64,000 bases of DNA from Hyperoplus lanceolatus (lineage: Eukaryota > Chordata > Actinopteri > Uranoscopiformes > Ammodytidae), in the NCBI GenBank assembly GCA_026929865.2, contig CM049400.1:25932001-25996000 (forward strand), read 5' to 3'. Below the pieces are notes generated by a model. The model did no database searches, was not told the DNA's origin, and saw only the letters and a list, made by a program, of their open reading frames with translations. Made by a program: the position numbers and the translations under genes. Position 1 is the stretch's first letter. Each line of letters starts with the position of its first letter. Shown here piece after piece: positions 17,199 through 32,354 of the stretch.

Positions 17199-20078
17199 TT
17201 TCAGAGCTAAGGAGTGTAACAATGAGAAAGGGGGAACAGAAAAGTGATACTGATCAGGAAAGGTGTTTTATGTAGAGGAGGGACAAACACTATACTGTAT
17301 ACAGACACAACCGAATGCATGGCCTCCATAAAGCAGGCTGCGTGCTCCAACTTCATAAATACTGCATTCGAGACATAGCGTGTAGAGTGTAGAGGCATTA
17401 CAAACTAAGTCTGACATTCATCTTAGCAGCACTAATGGAAGCTTCTCTGACTTGTTAGACAAATACAAGTTATCAAGAAGACACGAAAAGACTCAGGTCC
17501 AGCTCACACATTATCCCTCTGCAGGGTTCACCTTGAAAAGACACGCAGCCAGACACAAAAATAGCAGCAATACTTGCTTTGTTCGGCGATGCTCCGGGCT
17601 GTGAGGTATAAATACCAACATGTAATCAGCATGGCAAACTGAATGGATAACTAAGGTGCCTTCTCCCAGATCTGCCTACCCCCTGCATCCACAACAGCTA
17701 TACCACAGTCACTGTCTGCAGCGACAGCACGGAGCACATGTGACTCAGGGCCCGGATGGGGAGCTGTGAGCCAAACAGAGCTCCTCTCCCTCCACCCTCC
17801 TCCCCAAATGGAGGACAGAGCAGGACTATAATCGGATGCCGAACTTGACTGAAGTACTGCAGACTGTTAAAGGAGTTACAGTAATCCCTTAACGCTGCCT
17901 CCATCTGCTGCACCTAAACTACAGATAAACATTCGGCACGTATCTAGTACTTTGTCTATAAAGAATTGTACCACTTTACTTCTAATATTAACTATGTAAG
18001 AAACATTTTCAAGTTAAATTACCTAAATACTCTCTTTAAGGTGTTGTTTATTATGGCTAAAATATTGATATTAATATGATTTTACTTCTTGCTAAAGATT
18101 GTACTAATACTGTACATGAGGCCTTACATTGTGTACAACACTCTGTCTGGGCCAGAGATAACTGTTTAAAATTTAAACATGGTTTTTGGATTCTAAATTA
18201 GATTATGAACAGGAGTTCATAGGAGTTAGTGAACCAATCCTGAAATAAATCATGTCATCGTTAATCAAGAAATCTTGAGAAATGAACCCCTTTGTCATGT
18301 CTTAAGGAGGATAAATACTCATTGAGAGTGAACTTGTAAAAGTGTCCATTCACTAGCCAGACGGACCGAAACTGGATTACCAAGAGGAAGCATTGAAAAG
18401 CATGTAAACACAAGGTGGCTTATCTTGCTAGGTCACAAGGGGGGGTGACTGGTAATTATGCAAAATAAAAACCTGGTTGGTACCTGCATGATCAAGAGAC
18501 ATGTCAGCTATCACATATTATATACCACAATTGTAGAGAAGGCAGCTATGTAACAAACTCTCAAAAGTTTGATGTGACTGAGAAGGGTTAAATCACCCTT
18601 GAACTGCAACACAGACATGTGGTGCAGGCAGATGCTGCATGCAGATGAGATGACTGCTATACTACAGGGACAATACATTGTGTAAAACATTGTGTAAAAC
18701 ATTCAACTTTTATAATTGTTTTTCAAGATGTCGTAACCACTTTTGTATCTTTTATCTGGGTAATATTTTGATGAAGTCCCAGATTAAACTATATTCCAAG
18801 GAAACCACCCACTCAAACTCTTTTTATTCAATCTTTTTATTTTACCAGAATGACTGCTATCCGTAATTCATAGGTACAATTACTGTATTTAGCTTTGGTA
18901 CATATTCAAACTTGAAGCTGTCACAGCACTGATAAAAATACTTTATGTAGACCCACACATACTGTATGTGGTGAATAATAACATTACTAAAACACATTTA
19001 TTTCGGTATTCAACACAGAGAGGCTCCGAAACCTAAAATCCTCACAAGCGCCACAGAGAGCATGATGATCAGGAAGAAGAAACATACTAAACACATTCAG
19101 CTGTTCTCACTTTATAAAGAAAATGTTGGACAAAATGTTCCCACAGTCGAACGAGTGCACCACAAAACACTAACTTGCAGAATTCAAATTTCCACATAGC
19201 AAAAGAAATCATGGCTGTTCACCTGTTGTCTTGAGGGTCCGGTTACTTTGAATGTAACTCCTTGTCCTTTCCCCAACACTACAGTGAGACTTGGTGTGCT
19301 GTACTTTGTGCCTGCTCCTCTTCCTGCTGTTCTGTCAGGCTGCAGCCTACTGGATTTAATTGACTAAGCCTCTCCATCCCCTACAAAGTCTCAGTTTGGC
19401 ACTCGAAGGCACAGCTCAGTCAACTGGTACATTACTTCACCTACAACCGCAGTTAAATAATACTATTTAATAAGAAATAAAGATGGTTCCACATACGACT
19501 CAAAGAAAGTTTATTAATGACAAGAATCTATATTATGATCATCATCATCATCATGCCTTGTGTGCAAACCCACAGTAAAAATATCAAATTTATTTTCATA
19601 CTCTATGTTACACTGCATCTGGAATTGCAAACAAATGCTTGCTTTATCCAGTAAAGGCCCACTGCAGAGTTTTGGCTGAGCTAACATGAAAATGACTTCA
19701 GTGTTTCCATCTGCAGAGCCAGGGAGCTGCTCCAGAAAAGTTGGATTTAGGCTATTTAGGCTGTTAACAGTTTATTTTTTTAAGTTCAGAAATGTACTCA
19801 CCCTTGGATTTTGAGCATCCTGAGGACACCGACTGCTGAGCTTCATTTCTCAGTCAAGTACAGACAGCACTAGAGCCAGCAGGGGGAAACACAAGCTCAG
19901 AGCACGATTACTAAAAGGGAATAACAGTATAATAACCAGACAAGTTCAGACATTGGATATGCTGTGGATGGCCATAAATGAATCCTGTACCCTGTATATC
20001 AGAGAATTTTGTAAAAATAATAATAATAAAAATAAAAAAAAATAAATAAAAAAAAAAGTTTTCTTGATGCACAACTTG
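17199..20078. other. ldhb upstream region
   Basis: This should contain the ldhb 5' non-coding exon and promoter, but I cannot place them. No protein-coding exon is recognised. A CAT trinucleotide run is at 19540-19555 and an A-rich low-complexity stretch at 20015-20058. Confidence 0.4.
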
Positions 20079-21116
20079 CCATGGGGTGAATTGTGCCATT
20101 GCTATATATCTCATAAACTGTAATGCAAGACAAATCCATTAGACAATTACTTATTTAAGGTTTATTTAAAGTAAATAGTTGACAAAGATTGAAGGACAAT
20201 TTTCTTAAACAGGGCCTAGCAGATCTAATGGTTTTACCTGCAAAGCTCACAATGACAAAGTCACCATCATCATCTTTCTGGCCATCTGAACTCTCATCAG
20301 TGGTGTCGTTAAGTGGAATTGAGATGTCACTCTCTTCTGAGCTACTGTAGACAATCACTTTCTTTTGGTGACCAGCGTATACAGCCATGCCACTGGCACA
20401 ACTCTCAGAAATGTACTTTGCACTAGTTGCTCCGTGCTTGTGGAACCAACTGCCACCTGACAAATGTGATTCCCCTACATTTCTGCCTTTAAATCAAGGC
20501 TCAAAACCCATATGTACACCCTGGTGTTTCCTCCCCATTAACCATCTTACCTCTGCACAACTATCTGTGTTTATGTGGTTGTATGGGCTTTACGTCTTTT
20601 ATTTTGGTTATTGTTATTTTACCTTCATTGTTTACCTACTGAATGCACTATGTACAGCACTTTGGACAGTGCAAACTGTCATAAATGTGCTTTTATAAAT
20701 ACATTTTACTTACTTACTTACTTATAACTCACCCAGGCCCTTTGGCACAAATCACCCCATCCCCAGAATTTTGGATAATAAGCATGATGCAGCAGTTTAG
20801 GGCTGACTGTATAGACTCAAAATGTAGCATACCAAAGCACTAAAACATGTGTCAAATGTTTTCAAACTTGTCTATAATTGTTCAGACACAATAATCAAAA
20901 AACATTGATCATGGAAATGTTACTTTGAATGGCAAAACACAGTTTTTTGAGCTTAAATGTGCTTATATCTTATTCCTTGTGTCTCCCTTCTTAACAGGAT
21001 GAGTCAAATGGATGGCTCTTCTTAAATATGTGGTCACATTTCTAATTTCTTCCACGGTTTTCTAGAAACAAGGGGTGGAACAACTTCCAAAATGCACAAC
21101 TTAGGCCACTCTCCCC
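20079..21116 (-). mobile_element. DNA transposon copy B, inverted relative to copy A
   Basis: Reverse-oriented relative of 4387-5475. The right end (21093-21116) is a damaged TIR (CTCCCC) followed by TA. The left TIR is degraded (GGGGTGAATTGTGCC at about 20083-20097). The internal TIR-like block (CACAAATCACCCCATCCCC) recurs at 20744-20763. The acidic reading frame runs minus from 20415 to about 20230, and here continues past DFVIV into SFAGK, which strengthens the likeness to fish pogo-type transposase tails. The strongly shared part is about 20235-21110. Confidence 0.75.
20400..20730 (+). mobile_element. Truncated L2-like LINE 3' end nested in copy B
   Basis: Reads VAPCLWNQLPP, the C-terminal signature of L2/CR1-like ORF2, then a 3' UTR ending GTGCTTTTATAAATACATTT and an ACTT-repeat tail (about 20705-20725). 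Same junctions as in copy A. Confidence 0.65.
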
Positions 21117-23301
<2,185 letters not shown>

Positions 23302-26300
23302 TTACTTGCCGGCGCTCTGTGTGGCACCGCTGCTGCCGATGCCCAGGTAGGTGGCTGCGTTGTTCACCGCGCCCTGAACGGGGATGACCACGCTGTCCAC
23401 CAGGCCCTTCAGAGTGTTGAGTTGGTCGGCGTCCAGCTTCTGGTAGGCGTACAACAGAGAAGCACACACCACAACAAGGAGCAGGAGCTTGAACAGCACA
23501 GACAGGAAGCCTCGTCGGGCCGGTGTGCTGCTGGAAGAGGCAGCGCTGCCCACTCTGGAGAAGGACTCAGAGGAAGTGTGGCTCTCAGTGGTGACGCTGT
23601 GCTGCAAACGGGACTCGTCCAGCCAGTATTCACTTGGCTTTAGTGGTCTACCAGCCGCGCCTCGGATCGGACGTCTGCAGCTCGCACTAAGTAGGGAGAC
23701 AAGAACATTTTACTTTAATGCAAGGCACACACAAAAAAAAACGTGCACTTGCTAGATGTAATTGCACTTTGAGCTTCCTAGGCAGTAAAGAGTTTTCCTA
23801 GTTGTGATGGAGACAGCAGTCACATCTCAAGCCAAAGACTAACCCCAAAGGATACTCAAATATTCTCTCTGTTCAAAATGTTTTTTGGGCTTTGAATGTG
23901 ACAGCTACCTCAAGATACAACTGCTTAGTAAGCATGTGACATGGGTTGAAAGCTTGAAAGAAAAGGCTCGTAAGTGAACTTAAGAAAAAAAGTGATTCCA
24001 AGGTCAAGGATGTCAAACTTTTTTCTTCAAATAGAATATTTTGCAGAACCCAATTCTTGTGCAAGACTGTTTGTGAGCATCTTAAACCTCTTTTTAAATG
24101 GCAGTCAGTAAAAGTGATGATGAACCGTTACCTGATGCCTGTCGGTGTGCTTATTTCATTGGCAAGGATATCTTCAACAACGCTCTCACTGGCCTTTTTG
24201 GGGGTTTCTTCGACTATTATTTCCTCCACCACCTGTTGATGTTATTTAAAATCATACAATATTCATACAAACTTAGAATATACTCCTAGCGCTCCGTTTG
24301 GAAATGAGAAAATGTGTCTGACCTTGGTTTGCCGTCTGCTGCTGGTTCTGACGGTAACTGGAGCTTTCCCTCTGCTCCTCACAGGCTTCTCCACCACAGG
24401 GACCGGCTCTGGTTCAGGGGCAGCAATCTCCTCTGAAAACACACATGATGTAAAGAAAACAGTGAGAAACGGCAATGTCAGTGAAGTGATGTGTGTTTTC
24501 CCAACACTGAATCAGGGATCTGTTACAAGAAGCAGGTTGACCAAGTTGTCTGGATAATTTTTGCTGAATAAAAGAAAACATGCCGTCATACTCAGGCCTT
24601 GTTATTTGTCTTGGGAAAGTAATGTGAAAGCTGAAAAAAAGATCGTGAGCCATGTGCGGTCAGCGCTTACCGTCTTCCTTGTCACTGTACTGGTCAGAAT
24701 TTGTGTTTCCATTCTGGTTACTGTCGGCCTTGGGGAGAGCTGTGACGTCAGTCGGAGCTTCAGGTTCAGCTGAAGGCTGGTCCAAAAGCTTCTGCAGCTT
24801 CTTCTCATACACCTTACGGGTGGAGGCTGAATAAAATGACAAATAAATTGTTCTTTTACTAAAGACGGATGTACACAATAGTTGGCGGTGACACTTAGCC
24901 TAGTAGATAGCTCTTCCGGTACAATTTGATGCATAAAACCTTGCTGTAACCGAAAATGGATGCAACTAACGTTCATGAAGCGGTTGGTGTAAGCTTAGGG
25001 TTACAAGTATTGTAAATGACAAGCTTTCTGTCCTCTTCTTTCAGCGCGTTGAACTCGTGAAAACAGAAGACATGCTGTTAGTGACTGCACCACTGCAGGG
25101 CTGTGAAGTAGCTGTGTCCGCAGATGTTAGGCATACTTCAAAATAAAAGTCAACTCACGTTTGTCCAGTGAAATGCTATTAACGTGAAGCCAGTGAAATG
25201 ATTTTAATGTGAAGCTGTAGCCTCAATGCTCTTTTTGTTTGAACAGTAACTTAACTGTTGCGCACTGATCTATAGAGTTTTTTTTAATGTAGAAAGCTTT
25301 ATCCCTGGCATTACAGTCTATGACACAAGTTTATTTTACAGCACAAATCTTTCCCCAGCCAAATTGTCGGGTGGTCTCAATAACTTACTAATTGCTTAGA
25401 CTAAATTGGCGAATGTTATATTTGAGCCCTGCACGACACTCTCCGCTGATCGCAGTGTTGGTGCCGCAGAGACACCGCGCATGTTGTCTTCTAACTTTTT
25501 AACTTGCGTGTCGTCATTTTGACAGCAAATGTAATAGACTACGCATGTGTGAAGTGGAGCAGTGACGTCAGCGTTACCAGCGAAACTGGTTTCGCCAGTT
25601 TACAAGATAACAAAACAGTTGGGGTCTCACAAGATTCCACCCTGGAAGGCGGCATCAGAAGTTTGCGGGTTCAAGCCTGCGTTTGCTGTTGTCATGTGAA
25701 TAATAGGCTGCATCCGCAAAAGTATGTTTGCCGATGCACAGTTTCGGTTTTTAGTGTAAACGGGATCTAAGTAACAGAATTTTAACCGGAAATGTCAAAT
25801 ATCAACATTGAGCCCCACAAAACTGACCAACGAATGTTAAAAATGTGACACAGGCCTCCAGGAACTCACAAACAATTGGTCCTGAGTCCACACCGTGTTG
25901 TGCCAGCTGTTGTTTTAAATCTTCATCGGAGAGATCGGTCACCTCCACCTCCTCTGTGCGGGGCTTGTCTGTCTTTTTGGTCGCTTTCTGCAAACAGATA
26001 TAAGTTACTTATCATACAGCAACAGGGATCCAACTTTAAGATAGTTTTAATGCAACTTAGAATGAAATTAAAGACCATTTTTACAATAAAGAAAACTGCA
26101 GAGATACAAGACGTGAATAACTTTGGGTAAGGGACACTTTTGTATAAAACATGACTTCTTTGGAACAGTGAAAAAGTTCTACCACCATCACTTTAAATGT
26201 TGGAAAACATGCCATTTTTTATTTTATTTTAGGTAATTCTAGATACATAACTAAAGCTCAATAATAACAAACACGTGTCACTTAAATTTCAAAGTAACCA

Positions 26301-26861
26301 TATTGTATCATCACGTGAAGATCAGTGTTTTTAACTGAGAGGCATTTGTAAATTGTATTTTTTTTAAACGCTACCAATTATCTGGAGTTATTACAACGTC
26401 AAACAATGATTACATCTTACTTCCAAGTATAGGCATCCTTAAGACTTTTTAAAGATATAAAACCTTTAAAGGCCTTATTTTAACACTATTTAATGCAATG
26501 CCTTTTTTGACTTAAGGATGTGTAAGAGCAGCCTTCACTTGTTCAGAAAAACACCGCACCCGCAAAGAAAAAAATCCCTCGTCACTTTCTTTCAATTTTG
26601 ACAGAATAATAATTGGGAAAAGAAACGTACTCTTCCAGATCGGCTCTTGTTGGACACCACGGGAGTAGGCATCTCGTCGTCGCTGGAGAAAGTGTCTGCA
26701 GGCGGAATCTTGTTGTTGAGCACGGTCAGATTCTTCAGATACAGCTGCACATACACTTCTTTCTTGTGCTCTCCGCTCGGAAGCGCCACATTGTTGGCTG
26801 TGAGCTCATTCTTCAGCTTATCTTTCGTGAGAACCGACGGGTCTTCGAGGAATTCTGCCAT
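23302..26861 (-). CDS. tmpo: Thymopoietin / lamina-associated polypeptide 2 (LAP2, membrane isoform)
   Basis: Inner nuclear membrane protein that binds BAF and lamins. Six coding exons (5' to 3'): 26631-26861, 25870-25987, 24671-24826, 24323-24432, 24132-24232, 23302-23686; 1101 bases, 366 residues plus TAA. Residues 1-50 form the LEM-like DNA-binding domain ([20 protein letters not shown]). The LEM domain is at about 94-133 ([20 protein letters not shown], then [14 protein letters not shown]). A low-complexity acidic and basic linker follows. [18 protein letters not shown] is the conserved block of membrane LAP2 forms. One membrane span is at about 298-320 ([20 protein letters not shown]), then about 45 luminal residues. 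No exon like the mammalian LAP2-alpha exon was seen. Whether this is teleost tmpoa or tmpob cannot be told here. Confidence 0.95.
25563..25570. promoter_or_regulatory. CRE palindrome in tmpo intron 2
   Basis: Perfect TGACGTCA in a CpG-containing part of the intron. Function not shown. Confidence 0.25.
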
Positions 26862-28040
26862 GTCTAACCTTATTTTACCTATCGTTAACTTTCTATTCCC
26901 TTAATGCCGCCTTTACCTAACGGAAATGAGCGCGTTCACTCAGCACTACAAACAACAACACCGGGAACGTGACTGAATAGCGCTGTTGTCAAACACGACT
27001 GGCGCCTATTTCAGCTAGCAGGTCAGAAACGGCTTCCTCAAATAAACGCACAGTTGCGCTTTTTAGCCTAAAATCTAAAATACTCACAGGAAGCAACGAT
27101 TTTTTCAAAGCAGATACACACACGTGCTGCAAATGAAATCAATGCAACTAACTAAATTAGTTGGCTGAAATATGACTGATTTAGCTTAGCTTCTAACCGG
27201 TCCACTTGCTTCTGTCTGTCGCGGTCGAAACAGGGCCAAAAAACATCCGGTTCCGCTATTGGATGGAAGGGCCCAGTAAGCTTCGCTGTGATTGGCTCGC
27301 TATGAATGGCATTCGGGCAGGCCGCCGTCACAAAGAAACCTCAAGCTGAGTTTGGGATCACAGTTTTGCACAAATCTTGCACACGATTATGATTTGAATT
27401 TACTGATGTGTTTGACCATATTGTTTTTAATGTCAAAACAAATGCCAGTTTAGAGTTATATCGAGTTATGAATAAACTGTCTAAATGGCGATTTGCAAAG
27501 CTGGCGTTTATACAAAGTTTATCATGTTTGTCGCACGAATCAATGGTTATCATCCTAATTAAAGATATGTGTAACAATAACTACAACTACGAGTCACCAA
27601 TGCCGGGTTATTACATAGGCCTACTGTGTAAGTGAGCGGATGTTAAGCCATTTAGGTGAAATCTGTCTCAGTAACAGAAGAGGGCAGCATGAGTCACATT
27701 ATTCAAATAAACCCCAAAATATGGTTTTGTCCTATTTGAGGTTTCATGTCCAATATCAAGCCAGCAAACTATATCCTAAAAGCACAGAAATGTTTACGTT
27801 TTTTTATGGTTAAACTTGAGAAAGAGGGTGATAGAGACAGAAGGAGAGTTAAGTGGACATCTAGGCCTACATAGGCCTATTATTAAACATGATAATAAAA
27901 TGTAGGCCTAGATAGGCAATAGGCTGTAGGCCTACTACAATGAAGAAGAAAAAAAGAGATTTACATTTTTTATGTTGTTGAAGATGGTTCAGTGTTTTTG
28001 TGGTTGCTTGAAGCTGAAACATCACATGCAGAGCATCTAA
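26862..28040. promoter_or_regulatory. tmpo promoter and upstream region
   Basis: The segment 26900-27330 is CpG-richer than its surroundings. It has two CCAAT boxes read on the minus strand (ATTGG at 27258-27262 and 27291-27295), the latter in GTGATTGGCT, a typical NF-Y context, and an ETS-like CATCCGG at 27244-27250. This suits a proliferation-linked housekeeping gene. The segment 27340-28030 shows no gene; it contains the densest cluster of the octamer TAGGCCTA. Confidence 0.5.
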
Positions 28041-28265
28041 AGCCCAGTTCAGACCAAAGATTCGCCTTGCAACTGCAACTCCTTGCGACGAGACCGCCGA
28101 AACGTTCTAAAACTGGACCTTGCGATTTGACATGTTGAATCTTCTGCGACGCCTTGCAACGCGCTGCAACGAGCAGTTCACACTGCTGCGATTTATCCCC
28201 CGTGACGTTCTAAAACTGTCTCGTCGCAAGCAGTTGCAAGGCGAATCTTTGGTCTGAACAGGGCT
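28041..28265. mobile_element. Harbinger-like MITE, 225 bp
   Basis: Terminal inverted repeats of 36 bp match at 35 positions (28041-28076 against 28230-28265; outer part GTTCAGACCAAAGATTCGCC). They are flanked by TAA on both sides (28038-28040, 28266-28268). A 3-bp TAA target duplication is the hallmark of PIF/Harbinger elements. Homology of the arms continues inward with gaps (CTTGCGACGAGAC, TTCTAAAAC), so the whole unit is nearly palindromic. No coding capacity. Confidence 0.85.
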
Positions 28266-28381
28266 TAAAGCTTCATCAAGATCACCATTCATTTTAACTT
28301 TGACCTCGGAGCAGAGCTGTGTTTCTGCACTGAGGATCTGCACAGATAGGAAATTAGTGTCTGATCAGACACCCTCTTTGT

Positions 28382-29733
28382 TAGCCTGGCATTCCCAGAC
28401 CTGCCACTAGGCGCTGGCAAATTAAATTTGCTGCGCGTGTTGGTCTGGACACGCTCCGTTGAAGCTTTATCAAGAAAACCAGAAATCTGGCTATGGTTTC
28501 AATTGGTTCTATAGAGACAGTGCATGGAATAGGCCACGCCCATGGCCACGCCCATCGTGGGGGAAAACATTGAACAGCGCTCCATCCACTTTGTATTGAA
28601 GGAGACCTGTCTTCTGCAAACAAACTTAATTAAAATGTAATCAAACATCCATTTAAGAAAAAACGTTACTTTCTTGAAAGCCACGACTCTTGTTTGTCTA
28701 TATGAGCTGTTTTTGTGAAACATAATTGAGTAGTTTTCAATATTGAGGTGTTTTTGTCCGGTCGGACCGGGTCGGACCCATCGTGGGGGAAACCGTTGAA
28801 AACCGTTCCATTCACTTTGTATTGAAGGAGACCTGTCTTCTGCAAACAAACTTAATTAAAACGTAATCGAACATCCATTTAACAAAAAAACGTTACTTAC
28901 GACTCTTGTCTGTCCATACGAGCTGTTTTTGTGAAAAATTATCGAGTAATTTTCAATATTGAGGTGTTTTTTCCCGTCCGTGAGGGTTAGCCTACAGCAG
29001 AAGGCTAACATTAGCCTAGCATTCAGCATACATTAGTTAAGAGTTTTGTCTCGATATTGAAAATTACTCAATACTTTTTCACCAAAACAGCTCGTATAGA
29101 CAGACAAGAGTCGTGGCTTTAAAGAAAGTAACGTGTATTTGTGAAAGGCATGTCGTATTACGTTTGTATTAAGTTTGTTTGCCGAATACGGGTGTCATTC
29201 AATATAAAGTGGATGGAGCGCTGTGTATTGTTTTCCCCCACGATGGGCGTGGCCTCAGATTATGACGCGCCATGCACTGTCTCTATCTAATATGGGCACG
29301 CCAGAGCCGCTTATATGGTACTCTGGGGAGGACGTAACCGGATGACGACAGTGACGTGCATGCGACGTCGAAGCCGTGATAGTAAACATCAAAGATGGCT
29401 GCGGATATGTTGTGTGAGTTTGAGACTGCTTTGGCCTCGACCCTTAACGATTTGGAAGACGGCACTCAAATCTTTCATTAGCAAGTAAGTGGAATGTTCT
29501 GTTTTGCCGACCGACAACGGCAAACGTTTAATTTAACAGTTTAACAGCTGTTTGCTAAACGAAAGGGGCTTACGTCACCTTGTGCATCGCTCTGATTGGT
29601 TGTAGTGCTATCCAACTGCGTGCAGTGGCATTTGAAATGCACGAGTAGGAGCCGCCCCTTGAGTTGGAAATTACTATTGATCGTGGCCAGACCCTCTATC
29701 GTTCATGATATCAGGGTCTGGATTTCCAGGCTA
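28382..29733. mobile_element. Foldback transposon with internal direct and inverted repeats
   Basis: The outer ends TAGCCTGGCATTCCCAGACC and (reverse) TAGCCTGGAAATCCAGACC form TIRs. Flanks CCTCTTTGT and CTTCTTTGT agree at 8 of 9 bases, like an aged 8-bp hAT target duplication. Inside, a block of about 230 bp (from CATCGTGGGGGAAA to TCAATATTGAGGTGTTTT) occurs twice in direct order (about 28552-28754 and 28788-28970) and once inverted (about 29050-29250). A 28-codon open frame starting at 29395 lies in the unique part. The terminal motif is shared with the element at 54931-55255. Confidence 0.75.
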
Positions 29734-32354
29734 CTTCTTTGTGTCAAGAGTAAAGAGAAAATTAAGGCTACAAAAGGGACAAAACAGTAAAGAATAAAAT
29801 CAAATTACTTGTCTCCCTCAACCTTATATACTATTCAGGCCCTCAACACATGAACTGCTTCTCACCTTGGCAATCAGGGGGATTTGCTGCTTTGGTCTGT
29901 TTTATGTTATTTCAGATTGAATTAGGGTTTTTGGGCGCTTCAACAAACCTCAACTTGGGCTGCCTGAGGGAAACCGTGATGGACATTTGTGTAGAAGCCT
30001 GATAATCAGAATGAATTTTCATTTTGTTTAATTTATTGAATCACTGAGCAAATATGACATACTTGAAACAATTCTTGGTCTGGAGCCAGGCAACATTTTT
30101 CAGCACTTTTGGACATCTTATAGACTAAATTATAATTTGAAATAAATAACTGAAATTAATAATGGACATATTTGCAAGTTGCAGCCGTACACACTCGCCC
30201 ACAGACATGGCAGTGTTTGACTACCTCTCACTCTCCTGTGAAGCCTCCCCACCTCCTTCCGTGGCAACAGTGGTTTGAGGTGGCACTATGTGGCTCTCCA
30301 CCTGTCCTTCAGACCTGCCTCTCGGGGGGCTTTCTGGGATGCTTCTGCAGAAACCAAGCAATTGATCCCCACCTCACGCTCCAAACCACACTAAAGTACA
30401 GCACTTCAAGTATAGTTCAGCTTTTCCATAGAGCATTTGCCAATACAGTGTAGGCATAAAAATGTGGGGCCCTTGAGAAACACCTCTTAAGCTTTCTTTG
30501 TATGTAATTTATACAGAAAATAAGGCATGGGCCAAAAATCATAGAGAGCGCCTCTTTAAGCATAACAGTCATGGCCTCTGAAAAATGATCAAAGCCCACT
30601 CTTTTCTCGTCAACATTCACATTTTCAGAATGAGTTCATTTAAAGTGGAATTGCTCCACCTGATGTAGAGAATAAATGAATCAACTGGAAGGAGAATGCC
30701 AAAAAAAATAGTTGGAAAATAAAGGTTATTGACAACTGAGTTATTGAATGTTATATCGTTTTTGGAAAAGACAACACATCTCAAACAGTGCATGTCTGCT
30801 CACTTAGATTTTTTTTGCACATTCTCTTCAGCAGAGTTTAACTTGGATTTTGAGCATTTCTAATTCCCAATTGAGCTAACCACAGAAGTAGCTTAGGAAA
30901 AGTCAACCTTTACCACCCAGTGAATTTCTGATCCAATTCCACTGACACAACCAAACACATGCTTGTGCAATAAATAAAAGTGAATAATTTTAAGCAGCAC
31001 AATGTATGATCTCAGTCCTGTTATCTTGTGGGCATCGAACTGTTGTTAGAACAAGTTTAACATCTTGACCCAACAGTGCACAGTAGGCCTAAATATACAA
31101 TTTATTTCATAAAAGTTTATTTTGATTTGAAAAAATATAAAACAGATTTAAGCTTTCTACATAACCAGAGCATTTTGTTGTACCATCCAAAACAAACCAA
31201 AATAAGTCACTTTTCCTGCACTAATCTATCACAACAATCTCTAATCCTCAGAGGATGTTATGACTCATGCCAAACTAATTAAGATCAAGTCCTGGGCAGT
31301 TTCCTGTGAAAAAAGGAGGGTAGGATGCGGGCAGCTGGGTTAGTTTACTTCACAGGAGCTGAGATTTGTGTGTCCTGGCCTGGAAACAGCCACCTTGTAG
31401 AGCTCACACAGTATATTTTCATCTGTTGACAATCCAAACTTTACTTACAGGACACATGCTTAGTTGTAGACATTTCTGTCAGAAGGAAAAATGAGACTCC
31501 CACCTTGACCCTCGTTGATGCCCATTTGGCCACTTGCCTGTTTGTATCGTAAGTATGCCTTCATGTATTTGCATTATTTTTTTGATTCGGGCTTTTCCCG
31601 TTTTATTTGGCCATTGAGTACAAAGACATACTTGCTCATGTCCTCACTGAACAGAAGGAAAACTAAGTGTGTGTAAACTTTAATGTAGTGAATAAAGTGA
31701 GGCACCCATGGGAGGCCATGTTGGATCATTGGGGGGAAATGTATGCACGCAATCCATCTCCTCAAAATGTAATGCACTGACATGAAGACAAAGACAAATT
31801 TGATCTGTTAGAGCCACTGAAAGTCCCATTTCTGCAGTAGTTGGTGAGGTGACCACCACAAATGCACTAATTGAGATATTTCATTCACTTCACACATTTC
31901 TAGATATCATAGACATTTTGTGCACAGCTAAAGTGGCTATAATCAATATTTTATTATTAACAATGTAATAAATGATTGTGTGATTTCGAAGGGGTTGCTA
32001 ATAAAGACAAACCCACTCACTGCCATTCGTTGTTAATTCAATTAATCATCAACACAAACTGTCTCAAATAAACTAAGATTTTTCAAAACAGATTTTGTTT
32101 GAACATGGAAATAAAACAGGCAAATGTTGAGCATACTTGACAGAAAAGCGAACAGCCTCCCACACCATGGCCTCAGTCTCAGATTGAGCACCACTGACCC
32201 TAAAATGATAAATAATGCTTTCTGCGACTTATAAAGGAATTTGTATCAGTCTGAACAAAATGAAAATGCACATAGCGTTTCAAGGCTCCAATTTCTAAAC
32301 TCGGGGTACAAGAAGCTTGCAGGTCACTTCACCTCCAACACTTGAAGCCTTCTT
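29734..32354. other. Gene-poor region, nothing recognised
   Basis: AT-rich non-coding DNA between tmpo and pthlh. No exon, RNA gene or identifiable element was seen by eye; the open frames present are short and unlike known families. Confidence 0.4.

Noticed and set aside
24735..24750. A third CRE (TGACGTCA) in tmpo
   Set aside because: It lies within coding exon 3 and is explained by the codons for the protein.
25655..25680. A tRNA or SINE from the B-box-like GGGTTCAAGCC in tmpo intron 2
   Set aside because: No A box at the right distance and no cloverleaf; a single short match.
28499..28849. Overlapping proteins MFAEDRSPSIQS... in two frames
   Set aside because: They come from the direct internal repeats of the foldback element; the same start in both copies reflects DNA duplication.
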